Below, one piece after another: positions 6,296 through 6,433 of a DNA stretch of 6,433 nt. The notes under the pieces are model-generated. The model was given only the letters and a program-made list of their open reading frames with translations. It searched no databases and was not told where the DNA came from. The stretch covers positions 1-6,433 of the forward strand of contig JASLSL010000262.1 of the NCBI GenBank assembly GCA_030743445.1, in the 5' to 3' direction. The translations under genes and the position numbers were made by a program. This DNA is from Alphaproteobacteria bacterium (GTDB lineage: Bacteria; Pseudomonadota; Alphaproteobacteria; UBA8366). Positions within the stretch are counted from its first letter, which is position 1; each line of letters opens with the position of its first letter.

Positions 6296-6433
6296 CCGGC
6301 GCGCCGGGGGACGCGATCCTTCGCACCGCCGCCGTAGGCCTGGGTAATCCGGTCGACGACGATGGCGAGCGCGACGATGGCGATGCCGGCCTCCATCCCG
6401 CGGCCGACGTCGAGCCGCTGGATGCCGAGCAAG
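6292..6433 (-). CDS. proW: ABC importer permease, ProW-like, C-terminal end (cut by window edge)
   Basis: Only the last 46 codons are present; the gene continues beyond 6433. The visible end reads LLGIQRLDVGRGMEAGIAIV, then ALAIVVDRITQAYGGG and a short basic tail. This matches the final periplasmic loop and last transmembrane helix of ProW/OpuAB-type permeases, where the G-x-E-A-G-x-A-I-V pattern and VxDRITQ ending are characteristic. Its TGA overlaps the ATPase start, so the two are made from one message, and a substrate-binding protein gene probably lies further upstream. Identity as a permease is strong from this tail plus the adjacent ProV-type ATPase; the exact substrate is unknown. Confidence 0.82.
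   Translation of the reverse strand, partial: LLGIQRLDVGRGMEAGIAIVALAIVVDRITQAYGGGAKDRVPRRAG

Overview
The window is GC-rich, densely coding chromosomal DNA. The gene families (SapC-family protein, short ProV-type ATPase, ArsI/aquaglyceroporin pair, secreted peptidoglycan-binding repeat protein) suggest a proteobacterium, most likely an alphaproteobacterium of the Rhodospirillales/Rhizobiales type. That placement is inferred from style and family content; the window has no rRNA or tRNA.

Layout, left to right. Positions 10-80 hold a perfect 17-bp inverted repeat that folds into a long hairpin and looks like a dispersed REP/MITE-type element. Next come two minus-strand genes: a zinc-dependent medium-chain alcohol dehydrogenase (85-1227) and, upstream of it, a secreted protein with a peptidoglycan-binding domain and about ten helical repeats (1292-3010). 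A 123-bp divergent intergenic region (3011-3133) separates these from two plus-strand genes: an ArsI-type C-As lyase (3134-3583) and an AqpS-like aquaglyceroporin (3618-4304). The aquaporin meets a minus-strand gene tail to tail, their stop codons overlapping. That gene (4301-5365) encodes a SapC-domain protein with a histone-H1-like Lys/Ala/Pro tail of about 110 residues and appears to start at TTG. At the right edge, also on the minus strand, are the ATPase (5483-6295) and the 3' end of the permease (6292-6433) of a glycine betaine/choline/proline-type ABC importer, joined by an ATGA overlap.

Functional reading. The clearest biological unit is arsI plus the aquaporin. ArsI-family enzymes cleave the C-As bond of trivalent methyl- or aryl-arsenicals, and AqpS-type channels pass arsenite and methylated arsenicals, so the pair could form a minimal organoarsenical detoxification module: demethylate, then release arsenite down its gradient. 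No arsR, arsM, arsC or arsenite pump is visible here. The ABC genes belong to an osmoprotectant uptake operon that continues beyond the right edge. The dehydrogenase, the repeat protein and the SapC fusion have no obvious pathway link to their neighbours.

No intergenic gap exceeds 125 bases, and I see no CRISPR array, transposase, tRNA or rRNA. The many long open frames opposite the real genes are what GC-rich codon usage produces, and I do not treat them as genes.
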